In this document: one piece after another, positions 63,627-64,000 of the stretch
Numbering within the stretch: the first letter of the stretch is position 1
Layout of the letters: each line of letters starts with the position of its first letter
From: Mycoplasmatota bacterium
Lineage (GTDB): Bacteria > Bacillota_I > Bacilli_A > RF39 > UBA660
Length of the DNA: 64,000 bases
Assembly: GCA_022771205.1 (NCBI GenBank)
Contig: JALFCF010000005.1
Coordinates: 26,399-90,398, forward strand
Direction: 5' to 3'
The notes under the pieces: generated by a model
The model's database searches: none
What the model saw: only the letters and a program-made list of their open reading frames with translations
Told to the model about the DNA's origin: nothing
Translations under genes and position numbers: made by a program

Positions 63627-64000
63627 TTATAAATGGCACTGAATAATGAAAAAGCCTTTCTTTCTTTCCAATACTTTAACAGTATAAACTTTCTCGAGGT
63701 CGACAATTAGCGATTTAGCACCTTGCTCTTTTCTAATAACCAAATAGAGATTACCGCCATCTGCTAAATAATTACGAGCATTCATCACTATGTCATAAAC
63801 AATTTTTTTACCAGCTCTTATTGGAGGATTAGTAACGATTGACGAATATTTTCCAGAAACTTCACTATAACAATCGCTTTCAAAAATAGAAACATAGCTA
63901 GAAACACCATTCAATTGGGCATTTCTTTTAGCAAGATGTAATGCTCTCCTATTGACATCAACCATATCCACCTTGCTAGATGTTAATTTAGCTAAAATAA
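63627..64000 (-). CDS. RsmC-like class I methyltransferase (YbxB type), 5' part outside the window
   Basis: The frame is open to the window end, with ILAKLTSSKVDMVDVNRRAL preceding the track start, so the gene continues beyond. Visible are the SAM-binding acidic turn (VDMVDVNRRALHLAKRNAQLN), the catalytic IVTNPPIRAGK motif of N2-guanine methyltransferases and a C-terminal strand (KGFFIIQCHL). In Bacillus the same type of gene (ybxB) lies just upstream of rpoB, so the order is conserved. Likely methylates rRNA guanine. Confidence 0.88.
   Translation of the reverse strand, partial: ILAKLTSSKVDMVDVNRRALHLAKRNAQLNGVSSYVSIFESDCYSEVSGKYSSIVTNPPIRAGKKIVYDIVMNARNYLADGGNLYLVIRKEQGAKSLIVDLEKVYTVKVLERKKGFFIIQCHL

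Overview
This window looks like a chromosomal segment from an uncultured, low-GC, wall-bearing relative of the Bacilli/Erysipelotrichia/Mollicutes assemblage. The evidence is very AT-rich codon use, strong AGGAGG-type ribosome sites, sigma-A promoters with 17-bp spacers, three T-box leaders, c-di-AMP synthesis (cdaA-cdaR), peptidoglycan genes (murJ, murD, three FemAB genes, a D,D-carboxypeptidase), and an Asn in RpoB at the E. coli 526 position, as in rifampicin-insensitive mollicutes. TGA is a stop codon: long genes are intact under the standard code and the first gene ends in TGA. pflBA and fhs point to an anaerobic fermenter. No prophage, IS element or CRISPR array was seen.

Layout. 0-6.6 kb: tandem FemAB transferases (the first cut by the window edge), a dead Nudix gene, a MurJ-type flippase, a Cse60-like small protein, and a PHP phosphoesterase divergent from a HipA-like kinase. 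6.6-15.9 kb: a T-box-controlled operon of a small membrane protein and leuS (LeuRS carries an internal Nudix domain), then GH31, a VanY-like peptidase, patatin and a radical SAM gene. 16-24.9 kb: slipin/NfeD, an Ig-like surface protein, fhs, a thioester adhesin plus sortase pair, an S41 protease and surface proteins. 25-34.3 kb: cdaR/cdaA, tRNA-Thr, an NlpC/P60 hydrolase, a Rieske oxidoreductase and pflA/pflB. 34.4-39.9 kb: ssrA (tmRNA), tgt, a complex thrS leader and thrS, AIM24. 39.8-51.5 kb: smpB-capA-rnr-secG, a kinase-like gene, T-box-proS, murD, a third FemAB gene and a GGGtGRT/scaffold pair. 51.6-64 kb: the tuf-fusA-rpsG-rpsL and rpoC-rpoB block read leftwards, ending in a partial RsmC-like methyltransferase.

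The most interesting theme is control and remodelling of aminoacylation. The thrS upstream region holds, in order, a strong promoter, a 25-residue peptide with seven consecutive Thr codons, mutually exclusive RNA hairpins ending in a terminator, a second promoter, a Thr T-box, and another short Thr-rich ORF. This reads as a classical ribosome-mediated attenuator stacked on a T-box. The ThrRS it controls has no TGS domain and an eroded editing domain. LeuRS has a Nudix hydrolase inserted after its editing domain and a KMGKR version of the KMSKS loop. The proS leader is a third T-box.

A second theme is unusual gene starts. The HipA-like gene and the sortase have complete coding frames but no ATG, GTG or TTG where they must begin, and both have ATA-ATA there. 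A small membrane protein gene at 39.6 kb has its start and natural stop in one frame and its coding body in another. These could be real ATA initiation, gene decay or sequencing errors.
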